Position numbers and translations under genes: made by a program. The notes beneath the pieces were generated by a model that had not been told where the DNA came from, ran no database searches, and saw only the letters and a program-made list of their open reading frames with translations. Shown here in pieces: positions 42,205 through 51,675 of a stretch of DNA of 64,000 nucleotides. Origin of the DNA: an uncultured Paracoccaceae bacterium (GTDB lineage Bacteria; Pseudomonadota; Alphaproteobacteria; Rhodobacterales; Rhodobacteraceae); the NCBI GenBank assembly GCA_947499725.1, contig CANMPK010000003.1, positions 62,001 through 126,000 on the forward strand. The letters are read 5' to 3'. The number at the start of each line of letters is the position of its first letter. Positions within the stretch are counted from its first letter, which is position 1.

Positions 42205-43704
42205 ATGATTTTCGGAAAAAACTTGATCGATGGAGCTTGGCTAGATTCAAGCGACATGAGAGCCTCGGATGACTTGAATGGTCAGTCCTTTGCGCAAGCA
42301 ACGCCAGAGCAGTTGGACCAAGCGTGTAAGGCCGCTCGTCGCGATTTTCGGGCGTATGCTGCCGTATCTCGTAAAGACCGCGCAGCCTTCTTGCGTGAGA
42401 TTTGTACACAAATCGACGTTTTGGGTGATGAGATCACTCAAACGGCAATGGCTGAAACAGGTTTGCCTGAAGCACGCCTTATTGGTGAGCGGGGACGAAC
42501 AACAGGTCAGTTGGGCCTGTTTGCGAACTTGATTGAAGGTACAGACTATCTGGACATTCAAAGAGACGGCGCTCTACCAGATCGTGCGCCTCTGCCGCGT
42601 CCTGATCTGCGCTTGATGCACAAAGCGATTGGCCCTGTCGCCGTGTTTGGTGCATCCAACTTCCCACTAGCATTTTCCACTGCGGGTGGTGATACGGCTT
42701 CCGCTTTGGCAGCAGGTTGCCCCGTTGTTGTGAAGGGCCACAGTGCGCATGCGGGCACAGCTGAACTAGTTGCTCAGGCTATTGCGAAAGCAATTGAAAT
42801 CTGCGGCATGCCAAAAGCGACGTTCCAAATGGTTCAAGGCTCCGGTCGTGTGATTGGTTCCGCATTGGTTCAGCACCCTGAAATCACAGCGGTTGGCTTT
42901 ACTGGCTCTTTGGCTGGTGGTCGCGCGCTTTATGACCTGTGCCATTCTCGCCCAACACCGATCCCTTTCTATGGTGAGTTGGGATCTGTGAACCCAATGT
43001 TTGTTCTGCCAGAGGCGCTGAGTGCGCGCGCTGCAGACATCGGCGCTGGTTGGGCTGGGTCTTTGACAATGGGCGCAGGCCAGTTTTGTACAAACCCTGG
43101 CGTCGCTGTTGTCGTCGATGGGCCGGCAGTTGGCGCGTTTGAAGCAGCGGCAGTTGAAGCGCTGAAAGGCGTTGCCGAGCAAAAGATGCTTACAGATGGC
43201 ATCCACGATGCATACGTCAAAGGCGTTGCGAGCTTCGCTGAGTTGATGACCGAGATCGCATCTTGTGGTGTTGCAAACGGTGCGCGTTCGGCGCTTCCAG
43301 CTTTGTTTAAGATCTCCGCAAAAGAATGGATGGCGAACCCTGCTTTGCAGGAAGAGGTATTTGGTGCTGCGGGTATTTTGGTTGTTTGTGAAACCAAAGA
43401 GGAAGCCGTCTCATTAGCTGAATCCCTGGAAGGTCAACTGACCGCAACGCTTCATTTGGACGACACAGATGTAGAATTTGGCAAACAACTCATGCCGATT
43501 CTTGAAGAAAAAGTTGGTCGCGTTTTGGCCAATGGCTTCCCAACTGGCGTAGAAGTTTGTTCTTCAATGATGCACGGTGGCCCTTACCCGGCAAGTACAG
43601 ATGTGCGTGCCACGTCAGTCGGGACATTGGCGATCGTGCGTTGGTTGCGCCCAGTTAGTTATCAAAACATTCCAACTGCGTTGCTGCCCGAAGAGCTGCA
43701 ATAA
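42205..43704 (+). CDS. Alpha-ketoglutaric semialdehyde (2,5-dioxopentanoate) dehydrogenase
   Basis: NADP-type aldehyde dehydrogenase of 499 residues. Catalytic Cys295 is in GQFCTNPG and the general-base Glu258 in FYGELGSVNP. VFGASNFPLAFSTAGGDTASALAAGCPVVVK is the family-specific nucleotide/substrate region (split: VFGASNFPLAFSTAGGD). It oxidises alpha-ketoglutaric semialdehyde, the end of oxidative uronate, glucarate or pentose routes. ATG 42205 has GAGG five bases upstream. The gene carries the tandem TTGTAA box shared with kdgK and the TRAP operon, linking it to uronate metabolism. Confidence 0.88.
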   Translation: MIFGKNLIDGAWLDSSDMRASDDLNGQSFAQATPEQLDQACKAARRDFRAYAAVSRKDRAAFLREICTQIDVLGDEITQTAMAETGLPEARLIGERGRTTGQLGLFANLIEGTDYLDIQRDGALPDRAPLPRPDLRLMHKAIGPVAVFGASNFPLAFSTAGGDTASALAAGCPVVVKGHSAHAGTAELVAQAIAKAIEICGMPKATFQMVQGSGRVIGSALVQHPEITAVGFTGSLAGGRALYDLCHSRPTPIPFYGELGSVNPMFVLPEALSARAADIGAGWAGSLTMGAGQFCTNPGVAVVVDGPAVGAFEAAAVEALKGVAEQKMLTDGIHDAYVKGVASFAELMTEIASCGVANGARSALPALFKISAKEWMANPALQEEVFGAAGILVVCETKEEAVSLAESLEGQLTATLHLDDTDVEFGKQLMPILEEKVGRVLANGFPTGVEVCSSMMHGGPYPASTDVRATSVGTLAIVRWLRPVSYQNIPTALLPEELQ

Positions 43705-43710
43705 ACAGAA

Positions 43711-43735
43711 AAGGCCAGAGCATTGCTCTGGCCTT
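43711..43735. terminator. Bidirectional terminator
   Basis: AAGGCCAGAGC pairs with GCTCTGGCCTT around ATT, followed by TTT on the plus strand and by a T-rich run on the other. It lies between the convergent dehydrogenase and GntR genes. Confidence 0.9.
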
Positions 43736-43759
43736 TTTCAAATTACGGAATGTATTTAT

Positions 43760-44446
43760 TTAAGCATCTTCAAAGTAATGTGCGTTCGTTGCTTCGATAG
43801 CAGCGATCGTTTCGTCCAAGCGAGACAAATGTATACGGCAAGCAGCGACCGCTTCTTCAGGTTCGCCATTTACCACGTGCTTTGCAATGTTCTTATGGTC
43901 TTTAAGGAGCTCGTGCATGCGCGCTTCTTTCGACAGTCCCAAAGCGCATAGCCGGTCAACCTTCGCTTTTTCTTCTTGAATTATTTCAAAGGCATAGTCG
44001 GCATTTGCGATGCTGCAGATGGTTTTGTGAAACTCGTAGTCCAGAGCCCCGAAGGCATCTAGATCTTCGTTATCCACTGCGACGGCTTGCTTATCCAAGC
44101 TGTCTTCTAGAAGTTTTTCCGCGCTGGCGTCGCTATTGAGAGCCGCGCGGCGCAAAACCTCGGCTTCGATCGCTGCGCGTACAAAACGGGACTTTTCAAT
44201 TTCTCGAATAGAGAAACGTTTCACTTCAGTCGCTCGTTGAGGGCGGATCAACAGAAGGTCTCTGTTGGCCAGGCGGCTAAACGCGTCACGTACAGGTTGG
44301 CGCGATACGCCAAACTGAGTGGCGATTTCCGCCTCTGAAATTTTGTCTCCAGGCATTAGCCGTAGCGAGCAGATTTCATCTTGCAAATATGCAAAGATCT
44401 CATCAACTGCTGTTCGACGAATGCGCGCTGGCTTGAGATCGGCCAT
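43760..44446 (-). CDS. GntR-family (FCD domain) regulator of the alginate-type operon
   Basis: GntR regulator of 228 residues. The winged HTH (about 10-75) includes LMPGDKISEAEIATQFGVSRQPVRDAFSRL (core SEAEIATQFGVSRQPVRDA). The C-terminal FCD all-helical domain has metal-binding His/Asp positions such as DYEFHKTI. GGGAGA precedes the ATG. It is divergent from the ABC transporter/lyase operon, and the intervening region carries two copies of a near-palindromic site. It therefore most likely represses that operon and is released by an uronate ligand. Confidence 0.9.
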   Translation of the reverse strand: MADLKPARIRRTAVDEIFAYLQDEICSLRLMPGDKISEAEIATQFGVSRQPVRDAFSRLANRDLLLIRPQRATEVKRFSIREIEKSRFVRAAIEAEVLRRAALNSDASAEKLLEDSLDKQAVAVDNEDLDAFGALDYEFHKTICSIANADYAFEIIQEEKAKVDRLCALGLSKEARMHELLKDHKNIAKHVVNGEPEEAVAACRIHLSRLDETIAAIEATNAHYFEDA

Positions 44447-44542
44447 GTCATTCTCCCTCGCTTAAGGCTCTATGGACAATCCCTCCTCCGTCCACAAGCC
44501 TGTAGTAAACTTGGTTAGGCTTTAGCGACTTTCTTTTCAACC

Positions 44543-44554
44543 CTAGTATTCCAG
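44543..44554. promoter_or_regulatory. Operator copy 1 for GntR regulator
   Basis: CTAGTATTCCAG, an imperfect palindrome and near copy of the site at 44563-44574. Centres are 20 bp apart, so both face the same side of the helix. It falls between a possible -35 (TTTTCA, 44534) and -10 (TAATAC, 44558). Confidence 0.55.
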
Positions 44555-44562
44555 TTTTAATA

Positions 44563-44574
44563 CTAGTATACCAG
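44563..44574. promoter_or_regulatory. Operator copy 2 for GntR regulator
   Basis: CTAGTATACCAG, 10 of 12 positions palindromic, overlaps the possible -10 region of the algS-like operon, about 96 bp before its ATG. The core GTATAC is typical for FCD-type GntR operators. Confidence 0.6.
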
Positions 44575-44669
44575 TTCCATCGGCGATTCGAGTTAAGGAT
44601 GATTCTTATCTGGAATCGGGGGAAGGACGCGACCAATGGGTCGCACTACAAAGGAAAGAGGGAGGAGCC

Positions 44670-45764
44670 ATGTCCGGTGTTCAATTGGATGGCATCGTAA
44701 AGGCGTACGGAAGCGTACAAGTCGTTCACGGAATTGACCTAAATGTAGAGGAGGGTGAGTTTGTTGTACTCGTTGGCCCTTCAGGATGTGGTAAGTCCAC
44801 GACCCTGCGCATGGTTGCGGGTCTAGAAGAAATTACTGGCGGTGATCTTACGATCGACGGACGCGTTATGAATAACGTAGCTCCGAAAGACCGCGATGTT
44901 GCGATGGTTTTCCAGAACTATGCGCTTTACCCGCACCTGACGGTTGCGAAAAACATCGGTTTCGGTTTGCAGATCCGCAAAGTACCAAAGGACGAGATTG
45001 AAAAATCCGTTAAAGAAGTAGCTGAAATTCTTGGTCTGACAGAATATTTGGAACGCCGTCCGGCGGACCTTTCTGGTGGTCAACGTCAGCGTGTTGCGAT
45101 GGGCCGTGCGATTGTTCGCCGCCCTAAAGTGTTCCTGTTTGATGAACCGCTGTCTAACCTTGATGCGAAGCTGCGTACGCAAATGCGCGCAGAGATCAAG
45201 CGTCTACACCAACGCCTTGGCGCAACAAGCATCTATGTAACGCACGACCAAGTCGAAGCGATGACATTGGCAGACCGTATTGTTGTAATGCATGACGGCC
45301 GTATCGAGCAAATCGGTACTCCAATGGATCTGTTCAATAATCCAGTGAACACTTTCGTTGCGGGCTTTATCGGTTCTCCTCCAATGAACCAGTTCGAAGC
45401 AACTGTTGAAACATCTGATGGCGGCCCTTGTGTCACTGTTAACGGTGCGAAATTGGCACTGCCAGGTTTGGAAGAGCTAAGCGAAGGCCGTAAGGTTGTC
45501 GTAGGCGTTCGTCCAGAGCACGTTTCTTTGGAGAAAACTGAAAACACAAGTACGCTGCCGATCAACCTTGATCTGGTTGAAACACTTGGTTCAGAAGCTT
45601 TGTTGCATACGTCAGTTTCTGACAAACTGTTCGTCGTAAAGACAGAGACACGTGGTGAAGTTGAGCATTTGAACGCGGTGAAAGAAATCCACGTTCCAAC
45701 TGATCTGATCAAAGTGTTTGATGGCGAAACTGGTGTGGTTCTTGGCCAGGCGAAAGGAGCCTGA
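44670..45764 (+). CDS. ABC transporter ATPase (AlgS/MalK/UgpC type)
   Basis: ATPase of a carbohydrate importer, 364 residues. Walker A is GPSGCGKST (36-44), signature LSGGQRQRVAMGRAIVR, Walker B VFLFDEPLSNLD, H-loop YVTHDQ. The C-terminal regulatory OB-fold region (from about 240) is typical of MalK/UgpC. GGGAGGAG precedes the ATG. First gene of an operon with two LplB/YtcP-like permeases and a large binding protein, the arrangement of the Sphingomonas AlgSM1M2Q alginate importer. Confidence 0.92.
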   Translation: MSGVQLDGIVKAYGSVQVVHGIDLNVEEGEFVVLVGPSGCGKSTTLRMVAGLEEITGGDLTIDGRVMNNVAPKDRDVAMVFQNYALYPHLTVAKNIGFGLQIRKVPKDEIEKSVKEVAEILGLTEYLERRPADLSGGQRQRVAMGRAIVRRPKVFLFDEPLSNLDAKLRTQMRAEIKRLHQRLGATSIYVTHDQVEAMTLADRIVVMHDGRIEQIGTPMDLFNNPVNTFVAGFIGSPPMNQFEATVETSDGGPCVTVNGAKLALPGLEELSEGRKVVVGVRPEHVSLEKTENTSTLPINLDLVETLGSEALLHTSVSDKLFVVKTETRGEVEHLNAVKEIHVPTDLIKVFDGETGVVLGQAKGA

Positions 45765-45767
45765 TCC

Positions 45768-46697
45768 ATGCAGACCTCTTCACCAAATAAAGTAGAAAGG
45801 ATCTGGCGGCACCTGCGCAGCAATTGGCAAGTCTATGCTATGCTCGCGCCGACCATTATCTGGTTCCTCGTCTTTAACTATAAGCCGATGTATGGCCTGC
45901 AAATCGCGTTCAAAGATTACTCAATCTTCCGCGGTATCGATGGCAGCCCTTGGGTTGGTTTAGAACACTTTGATACGCTGTTTAACAGTGATCAGTTCCT
46001 ACGAGCGTTGAAAAACACGTTCATGATCAGCATGCTAAGCCTTATCTTTGGCTTTCCTGTGCCGATCTTGTTGGCGCTGATGTTCAATGAAATCACACAC
46101 CATGTGTTTAAGCGGACGGCGCAAACGATTGTGTATTTGCCGCACTTTATCTCGACTGTGATTATCGCGGGTATCGTTATTACCGCGTTCTCACCTTCCG
46201 CTGGTATTGTGAACGCATTGCTGGAATGGCTTGGTATTGACCCAATCTACTTCTTGATCAAACCAGAATGGTTCCGCCCGATCTACATCGGTTCCGGCAT
46301 CTGGCAAGAAGCGGGCTTCAGCTCCATCGTATTCTTGGCAGCGATCGCTGGTGTGAACCCATCCTTGTATGAATCCGCTGTGGTGGATGGTGCATCTCGC
46401 TGGCAAATGATGTGGAAGATCACACTTCCATCGATCCTGCCAACCATCATCATCATGCTGATCATCCGTATCGGTAACCTTTTGGAAGTTGGCTTCGAAC
46501 TGATCATCTTGCTCTATCAGCCTGCCACCTATGAAACCGCCGACGTAATCAACACGTTGATTTATCGTCAGGGTATTCAGGGCGCGCAATATGACTTGGC
46601 TGCTGCTGCAGGTCTGTTCAACGCCGTCGTTGCTTTCGTCCTCGTGATGACAGCCAACACAATTTCCAAGCGCTACTCGCGTACGTCCTTGTGGTAA
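45768..46697 (+). CDS. ABC permease, AlgM1/LplB type
   Basis: Inner-membrane permease of 309 residues with six helices. The long N-terminal segment YKPMYGLQIAFKDYSIFRGI is specific to the LplB/AlgM1 subgroup of oligosaccharide importers. The EAA loop for ATPase coupling is ESAVVDGASRWQMMWKITLP. It starts 3 bp after the ATPase stop and is followed 12 bp later by its partner permease. Confidence 0.9.
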   Translation: MQTSSPNKVERIWRHLRSNWQVYAMLAPTIIWFLVFNYKPMYGLQIAFKDYSIFRGIDGSPWVGLEHFDTLFNSDQFLRALKNTFMISMLSLIFGFPVPILLALMFNEITHHVFKRTAQTIVYLPHFISTVIIAGIVITAFSPSAGIVNALLEWLGIDPIYFLIKPEWFRPIYIGSGIWQEAGFSSIVFLAAIAGVNPSLYESAVVDGASRWQMMWKITLPSILPTIIIMLIIRIGNLLEVGFELIILLYQPATYETADVINTLIYRQGIQGAQYDLAAAAGLFNAVVAFVLVMTANTISKRYSRTSLW

Positions 46698-46709
46698 GGG
46701 GTTAGAAAA

Positions 46710-47591
46710 ATGCAAAATATGAACCTCTACTCCCGCGGAGATAAGCTGTTCGTTTATGTGAACATGATCCTTATTGGCCTGTTCACAATCTCAACACTGT
46801 ACCCGTTTATCTATATCGCAGCCGTGTCCTTCTCTGATGGTCAGGCAGCTGCTGCGGGTACTGTTTTTTGGCGCCCAATTGGTCTGACTTTGGCTGCCTA
46901 CGAGCGTGTCCTTTCTGAGCCTCTGTTCTGGAGCTCTTATAAGAATACTTTCATCTACACGTTCGGTGGTACGCTGGTTAGCCTGATGATTATCATCCCA
47001 GGATCCTACGCTTTGTCGCGTCAGAACCTGTATGGTCGTCGCTTCTGGAACCTGATGATCGCGTTTACCATGTGGTTTAACGCTGGCCTGATCCCGTTCT
47101 TCTTGAACATGCGTGATCTGGGTCTGATGGACAGCTACTTTGGCCTGATCATCGGTTTCGCGTGTAACGCCTTTAACATCATCCTTCTACGTAACTTCTT
47201 TGAGGGTATTCCTGAATCCTTCGAAGAAGCGGCTCGGATGGACGGTGCAAATGATTTCCAAATCCTGACCAAGGTATACCTACCTCTGTCTAAGCCTGCT
47301 CTCGCAACAATCATCTTGTTCTGTATGGTTGCGCGTTGGAATGGCTTCTTCTGGGCGATGGTGCTTTTGAAGGACGAAGAAAAAATCCCATTGCAGGTTT
47401 ACCTGCGCCAAGTGATTGCCACGCTTCAAGATGACGAAGAGTTCGGCGCCTCGTTGATACAATCTGTGTATTCTTTCGAGACCGTTACAGCTGCGATTAT
47501 GGTCTGTTCCATTATCCCAGTTCTGATCTTCTACCCGTTCATCCAGAAGTACTTCAACAAAGGCATCATGTTGGGTGGGGTAAAAGAGTAA
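46710..47591 (+). CDS. ABC permease, AlgM2/YtcP type
   Basis: Second inner-membrane permease, 293 residues, six helices. EAA loop EEAARMDGANDFQILTKVYLPLSKP and the C-terminal FIQKYFNKGIMLGGVKE are hallmarks of the YtcP/LplC subgroup. It pairs with the LplB-type permease. Its stop abuts the leader of the binding-protein gene, whose ribosome site overlaps the end of this unit. Confidence 0.9.
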   Translation: MQNMNLYSRGDKLFVYVNMILIGLFTISTLYPFIYIAAVSFSDGQAAAAGTVFWRPIGLTLAAYERVLSEPLFWSSYKNTFIYTFGGTLVSLMIIIPGSYALSRQNLYGRRFWNLMIAFTMWFNAGLIPFFLNMRDLGLMDSYFGLIIGFACNAFNIILLRNFFEGIPESFEEAARMDGANDFQILTKVYLPLSKPALATIILFCMVARWNGFFWAMVLLKDEEKIPLQVYLRQVIATLQDDEEFGASLIQSVYSFETVTAAIMVCSIIPVLIFYPFIQKYFNKGIMLGGVKE

Positions 47592-47626
47592 TGAATGTTG
47601 ATGAAAAGCGTAAAGGGAGGAAACTT

Positions 47627-49177
47627 ATGCGCAAGATCACCACAATGGCAGCGGCGCTGCTAGCAACATCAGTGATGACTGCACCTGCATTCGCAGACGG
47701 TCACCTGAAAATCACGGACGAACCGGTAGAGTTTACTGTGCACCTGCACAACAAACGTTACCAGTACGACGAGAGCTGGCCTGTTGAGCAAGCCGCACGT
47801 GAACTGACTGGTGTGCACCTGAAAGCTGCGACTTTCGGCACAAACACACCAAGCTCTGCTGAAGCGCACAACTTGATGCTGGCGTCTGGCGACATCCCTC
47901 ACATCGTGGGTGGTGACAAGATCAAGAACATGGTCAACGAATACGGCCCACAGGGAGCATTCGTTCCATTGAACGACCTGATCGACGAGCACGCGCCAAA
48001 CCTGAAAGCGTTCTTTGAGAAGTACCCAGAGAAGAAAGCCGCTGTGTCTTCCTTCGACGGCAACCTGTACTACATCCCATACCTGCCAGATGGTAAGTAC
48101 GGTCGTGCATACTGGATGCGCCGTGACTGGCTGGACACATTGGGTCTGGACGCGCCTACTAACGTAGACGAGCTGTACGAAGTTCTGACTGCATTCCGCA
48201 ATGACGACCCGAACGGCAACGGCATCAAAGACGAAGTTCCTTACTTTGCACGTCAATGGCCAGAGCTGCTGCGTCTCGTAACACTGTGGGACGGTCGTTC
48301 CTCCGGTTCCGACACATACCATGACTTCCACGTTGCTGACGGCAAAATCCAACACGGTTATGCTGGCGAAGGCTACAAAGAAGGCATCAAGAACATTGCA
48401 AAATGGTATGCTGAAGGCCTGATCGACGCTGAAGTTTTCACACGCGGTTCTTCTGCACGTGAATACCTTCTGTCTGAAAACCTGGGTGGTATGACACACG
48501 ACTGGTTCGCGTCTACGTCCGGTTACAACATCAGCCTGAAAGACAAGGTTCCTGGCTTTGACTTCGAAGTGATCGCGCCACCAGCGTCGATCTCTGGTAA
48601 GCAGATTGCTGAGCACCGTCGTATTCCGGTGAAACCAGACGGGTGGGCAATTTCCCACACGAACCCTGATCCGGTAACAACCATCAAGTACTTTGACTTC
48701 TACTTCACAGAAGAAGGTCGCGAATTGGCGAACTTCGGTGTGGAAGGTGTAAGCTACGAGCGTAATGATGCTGGCGAGCCAATCTTCACAGATGAGTTCA
48801 AAGCAAAAGGCCCGATCAACAGCTCCCTGTACCAGCTTGGTTCCCAAGTTCAGCGTGGTTACTTCCAGGACTTCAACTATGAAATCCAGTGGACAAATCC
48901 ATCTGCTCTGAAGGGTATCGAACTGTATGACGCAGGCGACTACCTGATCGACCAGTTCCTCGGCGTTGCATTCAACGAAGAAGAGCAGGGCGTTTACGAC
49001 AAAAACTGGAGCTCCATCCAAACTTACATGCTTGAAAAGCAACAAGCTTGGGTTCTGGGTTCTGCTGACATCGAAGCAGACTGGGATGACTATCTCGCGA
49101 CCCTGGACAAAATGGGCTACAATGACGTTCTGGCCGCAATGCAATCTGCATACGACCGTCAGTACGGCACCAACTAA
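47627..49177 (+). CDS. Extracellular solute-binding protein, AlgQ/LipO type
   Basis: Large periplasmic binding protein (about 516 residues) with a Sec signal peptide (MRKITTMAAALLATSVMTA..AFA) and no lipobox. The calcium-type loop region NDDPNGNGIKDEVPY (about 188-202) matches the EF-hand-like Ca site of AlgQ1/AlgQ2, which bind alginate oligosaccharides. GGGAGG precedes ATG 47627. The frame from 47591 would overlap the permease. Codon use is strongly biased toward a few codons, as expected for a highly expressed receptor. A hairpin terminator/attenuator follows. Confidence 0.9.
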   Translation: MRKITTMAAALLATSVMTAPAFADGHLKITDEPVEFTVHLHNKRYQYDESWPVEQAARELTGVHLKAATFGTNTPSSAEAHNLMLASGDIPHIVGGDKIKNMVNEYGPQGAFVPLNDLIDEHAPNLKAFFEKYPEKKAAVSSFDGNLYYIPYLPDGKYGRAYWMRRDWLDTLGLDAPTNVDELYEVLTAFRNDDPNGNGIKDEVPYFARQWPELLRLVTLWDGRSSGSDTYHDFHVADGKIQHGYAGEGYKEGIKNIAKWYAEGLIDAEVFTRGSSAREYLLSENLGGMTHDWFASTSGYNISLKDKVPGFDFEVIAPPASISGKQIAEHRRIPVKPDGWAISHTNPDPVTTIKYFDFYFTEEGRELANFGVEGVSYERNDAGEPIFTDEFKAKGPINSSLYQLGSQVQRGYFQDFNYEIQWTNPSALKGIELYDAGDYLIDQFLGVAFNEEEQGVYDKNWSSIQTYMLEKQQAWVLGSADIEADWDDYLATLDKMGYNDVLAAMQSAYDRQYGTN

Positions 49178-49195
49178 GATCTAAAACTGATAATG

Positions 49196-49219
49196 CTCGG
49201 CAGCCTTTCGGCTGCCGAG
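49196..49219 (+). terminator. Attenuator hairpin between binding protein and lyase
   Basis: CTCGGCAGCC pairs with GGCTGCCGAG around TTTC, then TGTTTCTATTTTT. Strong intrinsic terminator shape. Downstream lyase expression must come from read-through or a second promoter. Confidence 0.85.
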
Positions 49220-49264
49220 TGTTTCTATTTTTGACGACTAAGAAAACCGAAAAGGACTCTGTCG

Positions 49265-51601
49265 ATGGACTCGACGACAAAAAAACGCCTCGCATATCTT
49301 GATGAACCACGTGCCGGACGACTGAACATTCAGTATTCCCCAACTGGTGGCGAAGCGATCGCGGAAAACCCTCCTCGGTTTAAGTGGCTTCCTGTTGTAG
49401 AGGAAGAGGCCACTTACGTTCTGCGTATTTCCCAAGATTCTGAGTATCCAGATGGCGCGACCATCTATTACAAAGATATTCCACTGAACTTCTTTACTCC
49501 TGATGCGACCTTGGAAGCTGGTGAGTACCACTGGTCCTATGCTGTTTGGGATGCAAAGGCTGATGCACCATCCACAAACTGGAGCCAGACACGTGAGTTC
49601 AGTGTTGCAGGTGGCATCTACGAGACACCTCTGCCAAGCCGTGAAACCCGTTATGCGGATGTAGACATGGCGCACCCTCGCTTGGTCATGGGGCCAAGCG
49701 ATCTGACAGAATTCAAAAAAGCACTGAAGACTGATCCTGACCACAACGGTTGGGCTGCCTTCTATGAAAAATCCGTTCTGCCTTGGATGGATCGCGAAGT
49801 GATGCGCGAGCCTGTTGGTTATCCCAACCATCAGCGCGTCGCGCCGATCTGGCGCCAGACATACATCGATTGCCAAGAACAAATGTACGCTATCCGCCAC
49901 TTGGCGATTGGTGGCCACGTCACCGATAACGCTGACATGATTGCGCGTGCAAAAGAATGGCTTTTGGAAACCGCAACATGGGATCCAATGGGCACGACCT
50001 CTCGTGGTTACACCGATGAATGGGCATACCGCGTCTGTAATGCTCTGACTTGGGGTTATGACTGGCTGTACAACGAGCTGTCAGAAGACGAACGCAAAAC
50101 AGTGCGAGCCGCTTTGCTTGAGCGTACTCGCGACGTTGCACATCACGCGATCCTACATGCGAACATTCACTTGTTCCCATATGATAGCCACGCTGTTCGT
50201 TCTGTTTCCTCCGTTATTGTTCCGGCATGTATCGCCATGTTGGGCGACGAAGATGAAGCTCTGGAATGGTTGAACTACTCGATCGAATTCCTGAACTGCG
50301 TTTACACACCTTGGGGTGACACAGATGGTGGTTGGGCGGAAGGTCCACACTATTGGATGACAGGTCAAGCCTATCTGGTTGAGGCCGCAAACTTGTTGAA
50401 AGGCTTCACTGGCATCAACATTTTCGCACGCCAGTTCTTCCAAAAGACAGGCGATATGCCGCTTTATACCAAGGCGCCTGACACGCGTCGTGCAACGTTC
50501 GGCGATGACTCTACAATGGGCGATCTGCCGTGCTTGAAAATTGGCTACAACCTGCGTCAATACGCGGGTGTGACTGGCAACGGCGCGTATCAGTGGTACT
50601 ACGAAGAGATCAAGCGCAACGATCCTGGCACAGAGATGATGTTCTACAACTACGGTTGGTGGGATCTGAACTTTGACGAATTGGTGTATCGTTCACTTTG
50701 GCCACAAGTCGAAGCCGTTCCACCAAAGGACATCGATAAGCTGCGTCACTTCAAAGGTGTTGGTTGGGCTGCAATCCAAACTGACATGCATGATCCTGAC
50801 AAGCATGTTCAGTTTGTGATGAAGGCGTCTAGCTTTGGGTCTATCAGTCACTCTCATGGTGACCAAAACGCATTCTGTCTGGCCGCTTATGGTGAAGATC
50901 TGTGTGTGCAGTCTGGTTACTACGTGGCCTTCAACAGCTCTATGCACCAAGATTGGCGCAAGCAGACTGTTTCTAAGAACGCGATCCTGATCAATGGTAA
51001 GGGTCAGTACGCGGGCCGCGATAAGTCTTTGCAGATGCGCTCGACAGGTGAAATCTTGGCGGCAGAAGAGCGTGAAGATCACATCTATATCAAGGGTGAT
51101 GCAACCAACGCTTACAAACTTACCTCTCCTGAGGTGACCTCTGTAACTCGTGAATACTATTACGTGCGAGACAGCTACTTCGTGATCATCGATAGCATCG
51201 ATGCTGAAGAAGAAGTTGAGATCGAATGGCGTCTGCACGCAAACCACGAATATGATTTGGGCGAAGGCTCATTCCGTATGAATGGCGAAAAAGCAGGCTT
51301 CTACGGTCAGGTTGTTTGGTCCGAAGGTGGCAAGCCAGAGATCACGCAAACGACGGGTTACCCAGGCGTGGATATGTCCGAAATTGAAGGCCTGCCAGTT
51401 GGCACCTTCATGAGCGCGAAATATCCAAAGTCTAAGCGTCATCGCATTGCGACACTGCTGGTGCCGTACAGCCTGAAAGAGCCAAAGCGTGTTTTCCACT
51501 TCATGGATGACCAAGGCTACGACGCTGACCTGTATTTCACAGACGCAGACGAAAACACATTCAAAGTTGTCATGAAAAAGCTCGCGGCAACTGGAATCTA
51601 A
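49265..51601 (+). CDS. Exo-type oligoalginate lyase, PL15-like (heparinase II/III fold)
   Basis: Heparinase II/III-family polysaccharide lyase of 778 residues, close to the 776 of Agrobacterium Atu3025 (PL15), an exolytic oligoalginate lyase. An N-terminal beta domain is followed by an (alpha/alpha) toroid and a beta-sheet domain. Candidate catalytic residues are His309 (DSHAVRSV), Tyr363 (GPHYWMTG) and His531 (ISHSHGDQNAF). Position 531 coincides with the Atu3025 His I recall from structural work. There is no signal peptide, so it acts in the cytoplasm on oligomers brought in by the adjacent ABC importer, releasing unsaturated uronate (DEH). AAGGA precedes the ATG. Other uronan substrates (for example heteropolymers) are possible. 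Confidence 0.85.
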   Translation: MDSTTKKRLAYLDEPRAGRLNIQYSPTGGEAIAENPPRFKWLPVVEEEATYVLRISQDSEYPDGATIYYKDIPLNFFTPDATLEAGEYHWSYAVWDAKADAPSTNWSQTREFSVAGGIYETPLPSRETRYADVDMAHPRLVMGPSDLTEFKKALKTDPDHNGWAAFYEKSVLPWMDREVMREPVGYPNHQRVAPIWRQTYIDCQEQMYAIRHLAIGGHVTDNADMIARAKEWLLETATWDPMGTTSRGYTDEWAYRVCNALTWGYDWLYNELSEDERKTVRAALLERTRDVAHHAILHANIHLFPYDSHAVRSVSSVIVPACIAMLGDEDEALEWLNYSIEFLNCVYTPWGDTDGGWAEGPHYWMTGQAYLVEAANLLKGFTGINIFARQFFQKTGDMPLYTKAPDTRRATFGDDSTMGDLPCLKIGYNLRQYAGVTGNGAYQWYYEEIKRNDPGTEMMFYNYGWWDLNFDELVYRSLWPQVEAVPPKDIDKLRHFKGVGWAAIQTDMHDPDKHVQFVMKASSFGSISHSHGDQNAFCLAAYGEDLCVQSGYYVAFNSSMHQDWRKQTVSKNAILINGKGQYAGRDKSLQMRSTGEILAAEEREDHIYIKGDATNAYKLTSPEVTSVTREYYYVRDSYFVIIDSIDAEEEVEIEWRLHANHEYDLGEGSFRMNGEKAGFYGQVVWSEGGKPEITQTTGYPGVDMSEIEGLPVGTFMSAKYPKSKRHRIATLLVPYSLKEPKRVFHFMDDQGYDADLYFTDADENTFKVVMKKLAATGI

Positions 51602-51675
51602 ACAACATGAACAAACGTCTGGCAGCGATCTGAAAAGGCGCTGTCAGGCGCAAACGACATCTTGGAGATGTAACT

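Noticed and set aside
47669-49144. A 491-codon open frame on the minus strand opposite the AlgQ-like gene
   Set aside because: It is the antisense of a highly codon-biased gene. Its composition (Cys, His, Val rich) is not protein-like, and the plus-strand protein is a clear family member with a signal peptide.
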